In this document: positions 8,818-18,355 of the stretch, piece after piece
Layout of the letters: every line of letters begins with the position of its first letter
Numbering within the stretch: position 1 is the first letter of the stretch
Origin: Chromera velia
Taxonomy: Eukaryota; Sar; Chromeraceae
Reading direction: 5' to 3'
Assembly (NCBI GenBank): GCA_018398765.1
Contig: JAHBMJ010005939.1
Span: forward strand, 20,260 to 61,246
DNA: 40,987 bases
Translations under genes and position numbers: made by a program
The notes under the pieces: generated by a model
What the model saw: only the letters and a program-made list of their open reading frames with translations
Databases searched by the model: none
Told to the model about the DNA's origin: nothing

Positions 8818-10818
8818 TCATCGACAAAGAGCATCAGACATGATATTCTTCGCACCCAAAAGATAGTGAGGTGTGATACCAAGACCATCGAAAAAAAGAA
8901 TCCATCTCTTCAATCGGTCAGGTGCACCCACCAATACTGTTCCTGAGTTAATTGTCTTCAGGCTCTCATAGTCCAACCAAACCTTAGTGGTGTGACTGAT
9001 GTGAGGGCGAAATGCCTTCACACCAAAGACCACCGCCAGAAGCTCCTTCTCTCGGATCGGATAGTTGAGCTCAGCAGCTGTAAGCTTCCGAGAAGCAAGG
9101 GAGACGATGCGCAGTCCCACTGCTCTCAGATCTTCCTGCATCAAAACAGCTGCCAAAGTTATTCCAGTAGCATCTGTGAACAACTCAAAAGGACGAAGAG
9201 GATTAGGCACGTAGAGGGTTTTCACGTCAGCCACCCTCTTTTTCAGCAGAATAAACGCTGTCTGCTGAGGATCCGTCCACTCAAACTGAATGTCCTTTTT
9301 CAGTAGAGTGGTGAGAGGAGCCGAAATTGCACTGTATCCAAAAATAAAGTGTCGGAACCAGTTGCAGAGCCCGAGAAAAACTCTCAACTCATGCTTGTCT
9401 CAAGGCACAGGCCACTTCTGCATTTTGTCTATTTTCTCCTTCTCTGGCCTCACTCTGTTCTGCGAGATCTCATACTCAATGTACACCGTCTGCGGCACAA
9501 AAAATTTATATTTCACAATCTTTGCGTAGTACTTGTGCTTCCTCAACTGAGAGAAAACGTCAGTCAGGTCTCTCTCGTGTTCTTTCTCATTGCGTGAGTA
9601 GACTAAAATGTCGTCGATCCAAGCGAAAGCGCCCCTGTTAAGCAACGGATGAAGAACAACCTGCACTGCCCGCTGGCTTGTCGACGGAGCGTTGCACATC
9701 CCGAAGCTCATCACAAGCCACTCAAAGTTTCCATACCAAGTGGTGAAAGCAGTCTTCGGAGTGTCCGCCTCTTGCACTCGAATCTCATGAAAGAATTGTC
9801 GAAGGTCGAGTTGAGAGAAGATGCGTGCTCCGTGAATTTGATTAAGCAGCTCCTCTGCAAAGGGCAATGCATGCTTATCTTTGATTGTCAGAGAGTTCAG
9901 GGCTCTGTAGTCAATGCACATTCGCAGAGTCCCATCTCTTTTGGCAACAAAGAAAGCAGGAGCAGCATATGGAGAAACGGAGGGTTAAATGAATCCTTTC
10001 TTGAGATAGTCATCCAGTTGTCTTCTCATTTCATCTAACTCTCCATAACTCAGACGATAGGGTGGGCGGGCAGGTAGAGCATGCCCTGGCTCGAGATCTA
10101 TTGTAAATTTAACGGACCTTTTGGGAGGCAGCTCCGGGATTTTGTTCGGGAAAACATCCCTGAATTGCGAAAGTACCCGCCTTGCTGCAGGGTGTAGAGA
10201 TAGATCCTTCATCACTTTTTCATACGCCCTGTAGTTGTTCTCCTCAGCTGCGGTATGAGAATTCACACCCTCTGGAACTGATTCGACAGGGGCCTGAAGA
10301 AAAGCTTTATTCAGGTCCCTGCATGCCATAAAGAGGGAGTGATAATTCTCAAACGCTCTTTCAATCAAACGCTCTTCCAACTCATCAAAATCTGTCTCCT
10401 GTTGCTCCTCAGAGAAAAGACACTGCTCTTCAGAGAAAATACACGGATCGGAGGGAAGGAGACGAGGAGCAAGCCTGAAGATGTGCACTATGGTACCTCC
10501 TCGAATTGCTCGTTCAGTTCCCCTGGCAGAAATAGGAGGAGGCACGAGCCTACCATATGGATCTTCCCCCCCAGTCCCCCAAAGTGTAAGCAACTGACCT
10601 CTGTAAGGGAAAGTCACACTCTTCTCTTTCCAGTCAATCTGAGGGTTGTGGGCTTCCAACCACTTCATGCCAAAGAAGATGTCGTATTCGTTGTCAAGCT
10701 CAGCGAGGGTGAACTTCATCTCCTCCTCTAACCCTGAATGCTCAGCTTGAGTGGAGCTATACACTCTGTCACCTGACAGAACGCTTCCTTTCCATCCACC
10801 TTCACTGCTCCTTTGCAT
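8818..10818 (-). pseudogene. Reverse transcriptase and RNase H of the gypsy element
   Basis: One reading frame with stops at about 9985, 9400 and 8818. In sense order: end of the protease region (DIFFGMKWLEAHNPQIDW), spacer, RT fingers (FTIDLEPGHALPARPPYRLS), then MCIDYRALNSLTIKDKHALP, the FSQLDLRQFFHEIRV block, the AFTTWYGNFEWLVMSFGMCNAP block, and the catalytic motif AWIDDILVYS with the double aspartate kept (Y/F-x-D-D is Trp-Ile-Asp-Asp). RNase H follows with FTDAT, SRKLTAAELNYPIREKELLA and GAKNIMSDALCR. The stops at 9400 and 8818 fall at positions consistent with CGA to TGA decay. The product would have copied element RNA into DNA; this copy cannot. Confidence 0.9.
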
Positions 10819-11012
10819 CCTCTTGGATGCTTCAGGGGCCTGACCAGGAAGTGCCGGGTGTGGCAGAAGTCTGAAAAGATGAAGAGTTCATGTGCTCCGC
10901 TGTCCAGGAAAACTCTCACCAACGTTCCCTCCAAGATCTCCTGAAACCGAATCATTCTCGGCCGAGGCGCTTGAACTTCATTGACGGCCCTGACAGTAGT
11001 GACTGCCTTCAA
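10728..11012 (-). pseudogene. Aspartic protease segment of the gypsy element
   Basis: Frame +1 relative to gag, overlapping the gag end by about 35 nt. It contains GTLVRVFLDSGAHELFI, where D-S-G-A is the catalytic aspartate motif of retropepsins, and then flap-like sequence. It ends GlnGly-stop near 10728; the natural continuation (LEEEMKF...DIFFGMKWL) is in the gag/pol frame, so a frame change is needed at each end of the segment. Either two indels bracket the protease, or the gag-protease step is a natural frameshift and only the second break is damage. Confidence 0.75.
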
Positions 11013-12225
11013 CCACCTGCAGTGAGGGATGATTTGGGGGAAACTTTAAGGGCATATTGTACACAGGAGCATTCTCGTAGCTGCCGTTATCAGGATAAAT
11101 GAAGGAAACACGCTGTCTGCCTCCTCTGCTTCCTGATAGTGGAGCAGAACAAGAACTCTGTGACTGCATCTGTGGTCGACCACTATCTATACAACCCTGT
11201 GGCCACCCCCCAAATCCCCGCTGCTGACCTGTGTATGGGTATGCTCTTTGCATGGGTGGGCTCTGTGATGGACCCCAATTGGCCGAGAACGACTCACAGG
11301 GAGGGAATGAACCAAGAAAGCCCCTCTTCCCTCTGTTTGCAGGATTTTTGAAACAGCGGTCGGCTCTGTGTCCAGTCTTCCTGCAAATAAAACATCTTTT
11401 TTCATCCAAAAGACGTCTCCTCTCTGCTGGAGAGATGTTGTATAGACGACAGACATCGGTCATGTCAACATCTCCTCCATTCCCTTCACCCTTGCCTTTC
11501 TCTTTGTATGCCACTGGGTTGGGATGGGACTCTCCTTTATGAATCACTCCATCTTCTTCCATTCCTTCAGCCAGACAGGCGGCTTCTATCGCAGCTTCTT
11601 GCAGCGTCTTTGGCTTCGCTTTACTGACCTCCTGCTGGACCTTCGCAGGCAAAGACTTCTTGTAGTGAAACAACAACTCCGCAGTCGTCATCTCCGTCAG
11701 CTGTGCCGCAGCGTGCAGGAAATCAACGGAGTAAGTCTCAATGCCTTTTGAAGGAGAAAATTTCACTGCATACAGTTCTTTCCTCAAAATTTCCTGCTCC
11801 TTCGGGTTTATAAACTTTTTCCTCAGTGCCACAAACAAATCGTTGAGCGTGTTGACGACAATCCCCTGCTTCTCTTCCAAATCCTCAATATAGTTCTGCT
11901 CGACGTCGTTGAGATAGTTGATCGCCAGATCCAACTGCCTCTGCACAGGTGTTCTAGTCAACTTGAAGTACCTCTTCACCTTGCGAATCCATGAAGTGAG
12001 GTGCTTGCGCTTGCCATCGAAGATGTTGGGCTTGTTCACGGTGACGGCTCGAGGAAGAGGGACTCCAACTTCACCACCTGGCACAAAGTCCTCCGAAGGA
12101 CAAAGGCAATCCTCCATTGGACCATCCTGTAGTATAGAGGAAAGGGCACTCCTCTGCTTCACAAACGCTGACAGGCTGTGTACTTCTTGTTTGAGTATGT
12201 CCAACCTTTGGAGTGGGTCAGACAT
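10978..12225 (-). CDS. Gag of the gypsy element (frame intact)
   Basis: ATG at 12225, 415 codons, open to 10978. It starts with a short heptad-like helix (LQRLDILKQEVHSLSAFVKQ). A capsid-like Gag domain follows at about residues 65-215 (IFDGKRKHLTSWIRKVKRYF, then LYAVKFSPSKGIETYSVDF and LLFHYKKSLPAKVQQEV). A classical zinc knuckle CFICRKTGHRADRC with C-x2-C-x4-H-x4-C spacing lies near residue 290, and a Gly/Pro/Gln-rich tail follows. Gag forms the particle that packages element RNA and hosts reverse transcription. It is the only undamaged frame of this element, and it might still supply particles although pol is dead. Its capsid motifs resemble those of the gag-only element inserted into the same copy. 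Confidence 0.88.
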   Translation of the reverse strand: MSDPLQRLDILKQEVHSLSAFVKQRSALSSILQDGPMEDCLCPSEDFVPGGEVGVPLPRAVTVNKPNIFDGKRKHLTSWIRKVKRYFKLTRTPVQRQLDLAINYLNDVEQNYIEDLEEKQGIVVNTLNDLFVALRKKFINPKEQEILRKELYAVKFSPSKGIETYSVDFLHAAAQLTEMTTAELLFHYKKSLPAKVQQEVSKAKPKTLQEAAIEAACLAEGMEEDGVIHKGESHPNPVAYKEKGKGEGNGGDVDMTDVCRLYNISPAERRRLLDEKRCFICRKTGHRADRCFKNPANRGKRGFLGSFPPCESFSANWGPSQSPPMQRAYPYTGQQRGFGGWPQGCIDSGRPQMQSQSSCSAPLSGSRGGRQRVSFIYPDNGSYENAPVYNMPLKFPPNHPSLQVVEGSHYCQGRQ

Positions 12226-12282
12226 GACTGTTGTTCTGACTGAACAACACGTTGATTTTGATACAAACTCTGTACGTGGCCA

Positions 12283-12306
12283 TTGGTCTCAACCACGCTT
12301 CTGCTA
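12283..12306 (-). promoter_or_regulatory. Conserved leader after the gypsy 5' LTR
   Basis: In the sense direction it lies 4 nt after the LTR end and reads TAGCAG-a-AGC-g-T-g-GTTG-a-GACCAA, 20 of 24 identical to 5647-5670. Candidate primer-binding, dimerisation or packaging sequence. Confidence 0.5.
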
Positions 12307-12310
12307 CCCT

Positions 12311-12597
12311 TGTTATAGGTATTCCTACAAACGAATAACGAGGCTCATAAATTTAAGATAGAGAAATCTGCCAGTTCAGTCTGGGTCTGTTCACTTCATA
12401 CATTGAAGACTCACACAACAATCTGGCTGTGACGTCATCAAACAACACTGCTACATAACAGTATGTAGCCTTTCTAATTTTAGTGGCGGCTAGGCATAGG
12501 GCGGTCCCATAACTAAGCCATGAGGCCGGGCCGCACGCACTACGTGCTATCCATGAAAAGTACATCCGCGCCGCCACTACTTCATACAAGTGCTACA
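12311..12597 (-). repeat. 5' LTR of the gypsy element
   Basis: 287 bp partner of 3687-3973. It would have driven transcription of gag-pol toward lower coordinates. Confidence 0.93.
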
Positions 12598-12697
12598 CCG
12601 AAACAACGGTAACCAATGTGACTCTGCAGGATTACCGTAACTATGAAAATGGTTACCAAGCGGCCTAACGGCCGCCTCAGTAACCAAACTAAGTTGA

Positions 12698-12719
12698 TTA
12701 CTCCTAACAGCACAGTGTA
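12698..12719 (-). repeat. Right terminal inverted repeat of the DNA transposon
   Basis: Inverted partner of 3282-3303, ending CAGCACAGTGTA and followed at once by the GTATTAAT duplication. Confidence 0.8.
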
Positions 12720-12727
12720 GTATTAAT
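12720..12727. repeat. 8-bp target-site duplication, right copy
   Basis: GTATTAAT, identical to 3274-3281. Confidence 0.8.
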
Positions 12728-13141
12728 GTTCGAGTTTTTGCCTCAGGCTATAAAATACCCAGCGTTGTACTTTAATACAAATTGGTAATAAATTTTTGAC
12801 TAGGTTTTTGATAATCTAGTTTATCATTATGGTGACTTAGCCAGGTGACTAACATGCATGGTCATGGTGAATGTCTAGCTACAATACTATACGTAACAGT
12901 AGTAACTTCTTAAATAAAGTTTACTAAAAATTTTAGAATATATGAAACTTTGTGTCAAACTTCTCCTGCAGTACGTCTAAGCACCGGCCATATGTAGTAT
13001 AGTATTAGTGTATAGGTCTTAATAGTGATCCGGTGTAGAACTGCTAGGTAGAACTGTCTGCAGTAGAGAGAGAAAACTTTGGATTCATCATGATTCATCC
13101 GCCTTGCTTCAATTAAAGAGGGAAGCCACCAAATTCTCCTA
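12728..13141. other. AT-rich spacer
   Basis: About 400 bp of AT-rich sequence between the transposon nest and the calpain stop codon. It lies 3' of the calpain gene, so its proximal part should be that gene's 3' untranslated region. No further feature was recognised. Confidence 0.5.
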
Positions 13142-15988
13142 CTAAGTGTCTACATTGAAGGGGCTGAACAAAAAACCGATGCATCCGACAATCAGCAAAG
13201 CTGCAAATACGCTCAAAGCTTTAAGACGATCGTGAGCAAACGTTACCATAAAAAAAGGCCTTATGGAAACCTGGAGCCAATTGTCCTTCGGTGCATTTGG
13301 AACATCTCGAACGTACTGTTTTCGTGTTCTATCGGGTCCAAATACACTCAGTTCCCATACCCCTGTACAGACATCCGAGGCTGGGAGTACAAAAGCGGAC
13401 GGACGCTCAGCCCACGACCCCAGATTATCCTCACACACCCCTTCAGGCGCTTGCACTCCCTTTGCCATCACCCTCTCGAAAATCCACCGACGAACATAAG
13501 GACTCAATTCCTTCCACTCATCCGACTCCATCCCGAATGGCCCTTCCACCCTCTCCCTTCGCGTCTCTCCCCAGGGATTCGCAAACAAATACAAATCCTC
13601 TGCGACTCCTGCCAGTGACTCAGTCTGCCCCTCCCCATCCCTCTTCGAACAACGAGACGGTGACGGTAGTATCCCCACAAATGCATATTCGTGATTTGCC
13701 TGCACATTCCACTTGTGCCACCAATAAGTCAACCAAAACTGAAATGTCACCGTCATAGCAAACCCCCTCTTTCCCAGGAATCGCAGTCCTTCTACACTGT
13801 CTCTCAGCCTCAATTGATTCTTCAAAAGTACCCCCTCTCTTTCCCATCTCTTTAATGGTTTTCTCACTTTGTCTTCAAATAACAAATCAACTTCCTCTGC
13901 CCCTTCCTCGTCTGCAGGACCAAGAAGGTACCTTCCATTTTCTCTTACTCCCTGCAGCTGCCCCTCTGCCCCCAGACCTTCAAAAGACCCCTCAACTTTT
14001 GCAAGTGCCTTGAAAAGCATCACTGGCCAACATGCCATTCTGCCCCCCCTCGGAAGCACATGAGGAGTGTAGTCGCTGAAAACCAAATCGTCCACCAGTA
14101 CCAGTCTCCACTGATGCAGACAAGAGGACCAAAAACGAACAACCACAGCCCCGGTGTCTCTCAACGTGTCCCCGAGAGGAAACGTCTCTTTCTCGATGAA
14201 CACATCGGGTCTTAATGCCACCAGAGACATCCAAAAAGAAAACTCCATGCACGTCGGGGTCTGTTTCTGCACGACGTCGCTGAAGTGGGGACACTCCGCG
14301 CACAGTCCCCGGAATTCTCCCACCCGCTCCCGGTTCATCTCCTCCCACTGGGTGATGTTTCCACTCACCGTGTGCACCGTCTCAATCCCTCCAAATGTCC
14401 TATTTTTACAAACCACCTCTTTCTCCCAAGGGGAGAAAAAAGGATCTTCAAATTTCAGTTTTCTCTCCCGCAGGGATTCGAGAAATGCGGAAAGAAAGAG
14501 TCGGGTCTCCTTCGTGTCCTCCAGACTCGACCCGACCCACTGCATTTTCAACCTCTCACTCGCAGATTCAAATTTTGTCTCAAAACTCTTTTTCTTTCCA
14601 TTCTCGGCTTCCTTTTGTACGCGACCACCAAGACTCTGAACTGCAATTTTCCTCAAACTCTCTGCAGAGAATTTCCCCTTCTCCTTCCAACAAGAAAGGA
14701 ACAGCTCTTCGACCCACAAGGAGCCACAGAGGTCTCGGGAGAATCTGGAACATGCCAATGACTTCCTTTCATGTGCCTGTGCGGTCTTACCCCCCTCTCC
14801 TCTCCCTCTCCCCGAACCCTCCTGCCTTCCTTCCCCACTCTCACAACGTCTCTCTTCCCTTTCGCCTTCTGACCCAGTCCTGCAGAGTCTTTCCACACAA
14901 CTATCACTTCCTTTCAACTCCTCTACCATGCTCCCTTCTTCTCGCTGCACCAGCTGCCCCAACAATCCCCCGCGCCCCCCCCCCTTCCCCAGGCGACAAA
15001 AGAGACACGACAAACCACGAAGCAGAAAGCCCGAAAGGCCGCAACCCAAAAGGGAAACAGATTCTTCCACTCCACAGATCCCTCGAGAGACTGACACATC
15101 CCATGCAGCGCTCTGAAGGCCCTCCCCTCCAAGAACATGGGATCGCTCTGGCCCTGAATAGACACTGACCTCGCACCACAGAGCTGCAGCCCTTCTCAGA
15201 AACGCAGCCACTCTCGAGGGCGAAGAGGAGAAGATTAGAGGGGCCACGTCGCGATGCTCATGGGGATCGTGTGTCCCCTCTACACAGCTTTTCTTTTCTG
15301 TAACAAAGTCTACACGCTTTCTGTTTTCTCCTGTCTCCTCTCTGTCTATGTCCTTATTCATATGATCGTCTCCCTCCCTCGAAAGAAAAATCTCTCGGCA
15401 GAACCCTTCCCCCCCAAGTGCGCCCAACGACCCCCCATTGCCCCCAGCCTGCAGGGTCTGTGGGTCTTCTTCCAACACAAAGAACGCAGTGCCGTGTCCT
15501 CCCCTCAGCTCTGACGATTCGAAAGCGCCTGACGCGGAGACGGGTAGCTGTGAGAAGGGGAGGGGGACTGAGAGGAAGGGACTGTCGGTGTCCAAATCTG
15601 AAGACGCCGGAGGATCGGCAAGAGGGGGAATGAGGAGGTCCAAAAGGCACTGGGGCAGAGAAGTCAAGAGCGGACCAACACAGAAAGTCAAAGCAGAAGG
15701 TTTCCATGCGGCCTCTGCCGGTTTGCCGTCTCCATTGCCGTCTCCGTCTCCGTCTCTGCTCCGAGGCGAGAGCACAAAAGAGATGCCTTCCAAACGACGC
15801 GGCCTTCCATCTTCACCATCAAAGGAGGTTTGTCTCTGGAAGGTTCTCACTTGACAATGACCACTGCCACAGAGAGAGGCAGGCTGACGACGATCAAGGA
15901 GTCTGGGTCCGAACAAGCGTAGCGAATTGGACGGAAGAAGAAAGAGAAAAAAGATGGCCTGAAGGGACGGTAGAACACGGCTTTTCAT
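13142..15988 (-). CDS. Calpain-like cysteine protease with signal peptide and C-terminal membrane anchor
   Basis: Single 948-codon frame from ATG 15988. Residues 1-22 are a clear signal sequence (KSRVLPSLQAIFFLFLLPS). Residues about 25-520 are low-complexity, Gly/Ser/Glu-rich and unrecognised. The calpain (peptidase family C2) core begins near 525 with FEDPFFSPW. The catalytic cysteine lies in QTPTCMEFSFWMSLVAL (Cys580), where the usual C-W becomes C-M. Next come W-R-L-V-L-V-D-D and CWPVMLFKALAKVEGSFEGL, the typical W-p-x-L-x-E-K-A-x-A-K-x-x-G-S-Y block. The histidine is in NHEYAF (His766) and the asparagine in LFANPWG (Asn804). A hydrophobic segment at about 925-942 (SVFAALLIVGCIGFLF) near the C-terminus should span a membrane. 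The triad is complete, so activity is possible, but divergence is high. Calpains are normally cytosolic and calcium-regulated; no EF-hands or C2 domain are visible here. Confidence 0.85.
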   Translation of the reverse strand: MKSRVLPSLQAIFFLFLLPSNSLRLFGPRLLDRRQPASLCGSGHCQVRTFQRQTSFDGEDGRPRRLEGISFVLSPRSRDGDGDGNGDGKPAEAAWKPSALTFCVGPLLTSLPQCLLDLLIPPLADPPASSDLDTDSPFLSVPLPFSQLPVSASGAFESSELRGGHGTAFFVLEEDPQTLQAGGNGGSLGALGGEGFCREIFLSREGDDHMNKDIDREETGENRKRVDFVTEKKSCVEGTHDPHEHRDVAPLIFSSSPSRVAAFLRRAAALWCEVSVYSGPERSHVLGGEGLQSAAWDVSVSRGICGVEESVSLLGCGLSGFLLRGLSCLFCRLGKGGGRGGLLGQLVQREEGSMVEELKGSDSCVERLCRTGSEGEREERRCESGEGRQEGSGRGRGEGGKTAQAHERKSLACSRFSRDLCGSLWVEELFLSCWKEKGKFSAESLRKIAVQSLGGRVQKEAENGKKKSFETKFESASERLKMQWVGSSLEDTKETRLFLSAFLESLRERKLKFEDPFFSPWEKEVVCKNRTFGGIETVHTVSGNITQWEEMNRERVGEFRGLCAECPHFSDVVQKQTPTCMEFSFWMSLVALRPDVFIEKETFPLGDTLRDTGAVVVRFWSSCLHQWRLVLVDDLVFSDYTPHVLPRGGRMACWPVMLFKALAKVEGSFEGLGAEGQLQGVRENGRYLLGPADEEGAEEVDLLFEDKVRKPLKRWEREGVLLKNQLRLRDSVEGLRFLGKRGFAMTVTFQFWLTYWWHKWNVQANHEYAFVGILPSPSRCSKRDGEGQTESLAGVAEDLYLFANPWGETRRERVEGPFGMESDEWKELSPYVRRWIFERVMAKGVQAPEGVCEDNLGSWAERPSAFVLPASDVCTGVWELSVFGPDRTRKQYVRDVPNAPKDNWLQVSIRPFFMVTFAHDRLKALSVFAALLIVGCIGFLFSPFNVDT

Positions 15989-17345
15989 CTCGCTTCGGTG
16001 TCAAAAGCAATGCCATGGACAGCTTCGCGGACTTCTGGGATGCTTCCAGCTAGTGGCTGCAATTCTCCAGCTCAATGCACCGAGAAGGTCTATGTAGAGG
16101 AGACGGTTGAATAGGGCACAGGCATCGATGCTCACATAAGCGAGACAAAGAAAACACATGTAGAGGTTGACTATTAATCCATATCTATTTGGGAAAGTCT
16201 CTCGGCGTGCCTCCGACGACGGATGAATGAAAGGCAGTCTTCTGGTGCAGGAATTATTAAGCTTTTGCAAGATAATTCGGATGCATATATGTACGTCCTT
16301 GGTGTAGGCGGCCGGCCACGCATGTAGGATGCATTGCATGGTCGATCGTTCACGATGGCAGCCAGCCAAGCTCTGCAACAGTGCAACATAGTGCAGCCAA
16401 TGCATCAGCATCGCGCCTTGCGACTATCAAGTTCTGACGCGGTCATCCGGGCGGCAGCCTTTTGCATGACGGGAGTAAGAAAAACGAAAGGAAAGAAAAA
16501 GCATGCAGGCTTCATTCAGTAGTGGCGGCAATCCATGCCCCCCAGATGATGGAGACATCACTAAATTAACATTTATGAAGAACAGTTATAAAGAATAGTT
16601 ACCGAACTAAACAGATAATAAAATCTAATCAGGTACTAAAACCCTTAAATTAAAACGAACCTTACTATAAACTTCAAGTAGCATCCAATTAAAAAGAGAA
16701 ATCGATTCAACAATTCATTAATCATCTTAAATTATGTATTAATTTATCTAAAAAAAGAAAAATTTAATGTTTAAAAAAAAAGGAAACGAAATTCAATTCA
16801 GTGAATTCACTAGTCAATTTAAATTTATGTTTTTTCTAGTAATTTTTGTTTAAAACTTAGATCCTCGCTTAGATCGGCTAAAAGTTAGAGAAAAACACCT
16901 TAACGTATGCAGGCCCAGAAGCCGCAGTGTGGCTACCAGTGGTGAGAATCATAAATTTTCTTGGAAATTTTCAAACAGTGGTGTTTTTTTTTATGATTTA
17001 TGCTGTAAATTTATATATTTTTAAAGATTTTTGAATTGTTTGCTCTGCTTAGATGCTGGATTCCCTTTTCAAGACTTAGCCTTTCTCTTTCCCATCGAAT
17101 GCCTTCGATTGAACATACGAGAGCAAAGAAGAAAGAAGCCGTCAGAAGAACACGCCAGGCTAGACGCCAGGACGTTTGCATGAAGGGATATTTTGTTCTG
17201 GCGGTGGACCACAGAAGATCGACGGTTAGGCCTGGATTCTTCCGTCCCTTTTCTTTTTTTTCTTTCCCTTCCGTCCGTCTTGGAGAAACGAGGCCACGAA
17301 GTGGTCGTAGAAAGCGCACGCACACACCGCGCGCAAACGCCTGTG

Positions 17346-17347
<2 letters not shown>

Positions 17348-17382
<35 letters not shown>
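17348..17382. repeat. (GA)n microsatellite
   Basis: Uninterrupted GA dinucleotides. Confidence 0.9.
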
Positions 17383-17387
<5 letters not shown>

Positions 17388-18318
17388 GGGGCTCCAACTT
17401 GAATTCAGGCAGCCAGCAAACCGGCCAGCGAGTCTGTTCCTTTCACCTCGTTTATTCGATACCTTCTCATCGGATCGCCTTCATCCTTTTCTTTTTCTGT
17501 CCTATGCCCGTTTGGATCACTGGAACCCCTTTTCCATTTTTTTTTGCACCAGAGGGGAGGACAGCGACCAGAAACATAAGAAAGACGAGTAATACAAAAA
17601 GAGGAAACAAAATCACGTTGAGGAGCGGTAAGTGCAGAGAGCGACCACTTGGATGCAGACGCTCTCCTTTCTCATCATTTCTGTCTTTCATTTCTCGATC
17701 CTGTACATCTCCTTTCACCTTGATTTCTTTTCCTGCTTCCTTCTTTCACCCTTTTCTTTCCTCCGTACCCTTCCCGAGTCCTACATTCCTTTCACCGAGA
17801 GTCTGTCTCTCTTTTTTTTGTCGGAGGATTAGGGGGAAACCAGGGCACACGGCCGAGCTCAATGAAGACCTATGAACAGATGAACAAGAGAGGGAGACGA
17901 GTCGAAAGGATGAATGAGAATCAAGTCGAGAGAAGGGAAAGAAGAAGAAGGGAAGGAAGGAGCGGAGGGTAAACAAAGGAAGTTTTGAATTCGGTTTCTT
18001 TCCCAAGCAGGCAAAAGACGCTCACATGTCACCGCCCCAGCCCCCCCTCCTTCCCAGCCAGCACACACATCAATCTATGACCTTCCGTCACGCCACTGAA
18101 TGAAGAAATTCGTTCTCCACACTGCACAAACAAAACGCCTTCATTCCCTTTACTGGAACCTAGAATGAATGAAGAGCGCAGGACGAAGGCGCGACGGGGG
18201 TGCTTGCAGTGAGAGAGAGAAGGAAAGCAGGGAGCTGAGGTGTAGAGAAGGCAAGAAGGCGGTTGGAGAAAACAGAGAGAGAAAGAGAAAGTCAGCTGCA
18301 ACACCAATCTCCCTCCAC

Positions 18319-18320
<2 letters not shown>

Positions 18321-18351
<31 letters not shown>
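18321..18351. repeat. (TC)n microsatellite
   Basis: Uninterrupted TC dinucleotides, complementary to the GA tract about 950 bp upstream. Confidence 0.9.

Positions 18352-18355
<4 letters not shown>

Larger units (their letters stand above)
3687..12597 (-). mobile_element. Ty3/gypsy LTR retrotransposon with chromodomain (chromovirus type), decayed
   Basis: A complete 8.9-kb element on the minus strand. Order in the sense direction: 5' LTR, leader, gag, protease, reverse transcriptase, RNase H, integrase, chromodomain, 3' LTR; this order with integrase last is diagnostic of Ty3/gypsy. Both LTRs are 287 bp and bounded TG...CA on either strand. The flanking pentamers are CCAAA (left) and CCGAA (right), one mismatch from a 5-bp target duplication. 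The element sits inside the hAT-like element and is itself interrupted by the gag-only LTR element at 5319-8045. Gag is open, but pol carries several in-frame stops and two frame changes, so this copy is dead. The LTRs differ at about 27 of 287 positions by hand count, about 23 of them transitions. Confidence 0.93.
3282..12719. mobile_element. Non-autonomous DNA transposon (hAT-like), split by a gypsy insertion
   Basis: The left end at 3282 reads TACACTGTGCTGTTAG and continues AAGTAA; the right end at 12698-12719 is its inverted copy with one mismatch over 22 bp. Perfect 8-bp GTATTAAT duplications flank it. Without the gypsy element (3687-12597 plus its duplication) the element is only about 0.5 kb and has no transposase frame, so it must have been moved in trans. 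The remaining inner sequence (3304-3686 and 12598-12697) is rich in TTGGTTACC/GGTAACCAA words in both orientations, like the subterminal motifs many transposases bind. The 8-bp duplication points to the hAT superfamily; the TIR sequence does not prove this. Confidence 0.72.

Noticed and set aside
13263-15854. Several 70-257-codon plus-strand frames opposite the calpain gene
   Set aside because: They are antisense shadows of a 948-codon frame that has a recognisable protease core.
17399-17875. 158-codon forward frame and overlapping frames at 17040-18500
   Set aside because: Ser/Phe/Pro-rich composition follows the pyrimidine bias of the strand; no domain, and several overlapping frames are equally open.
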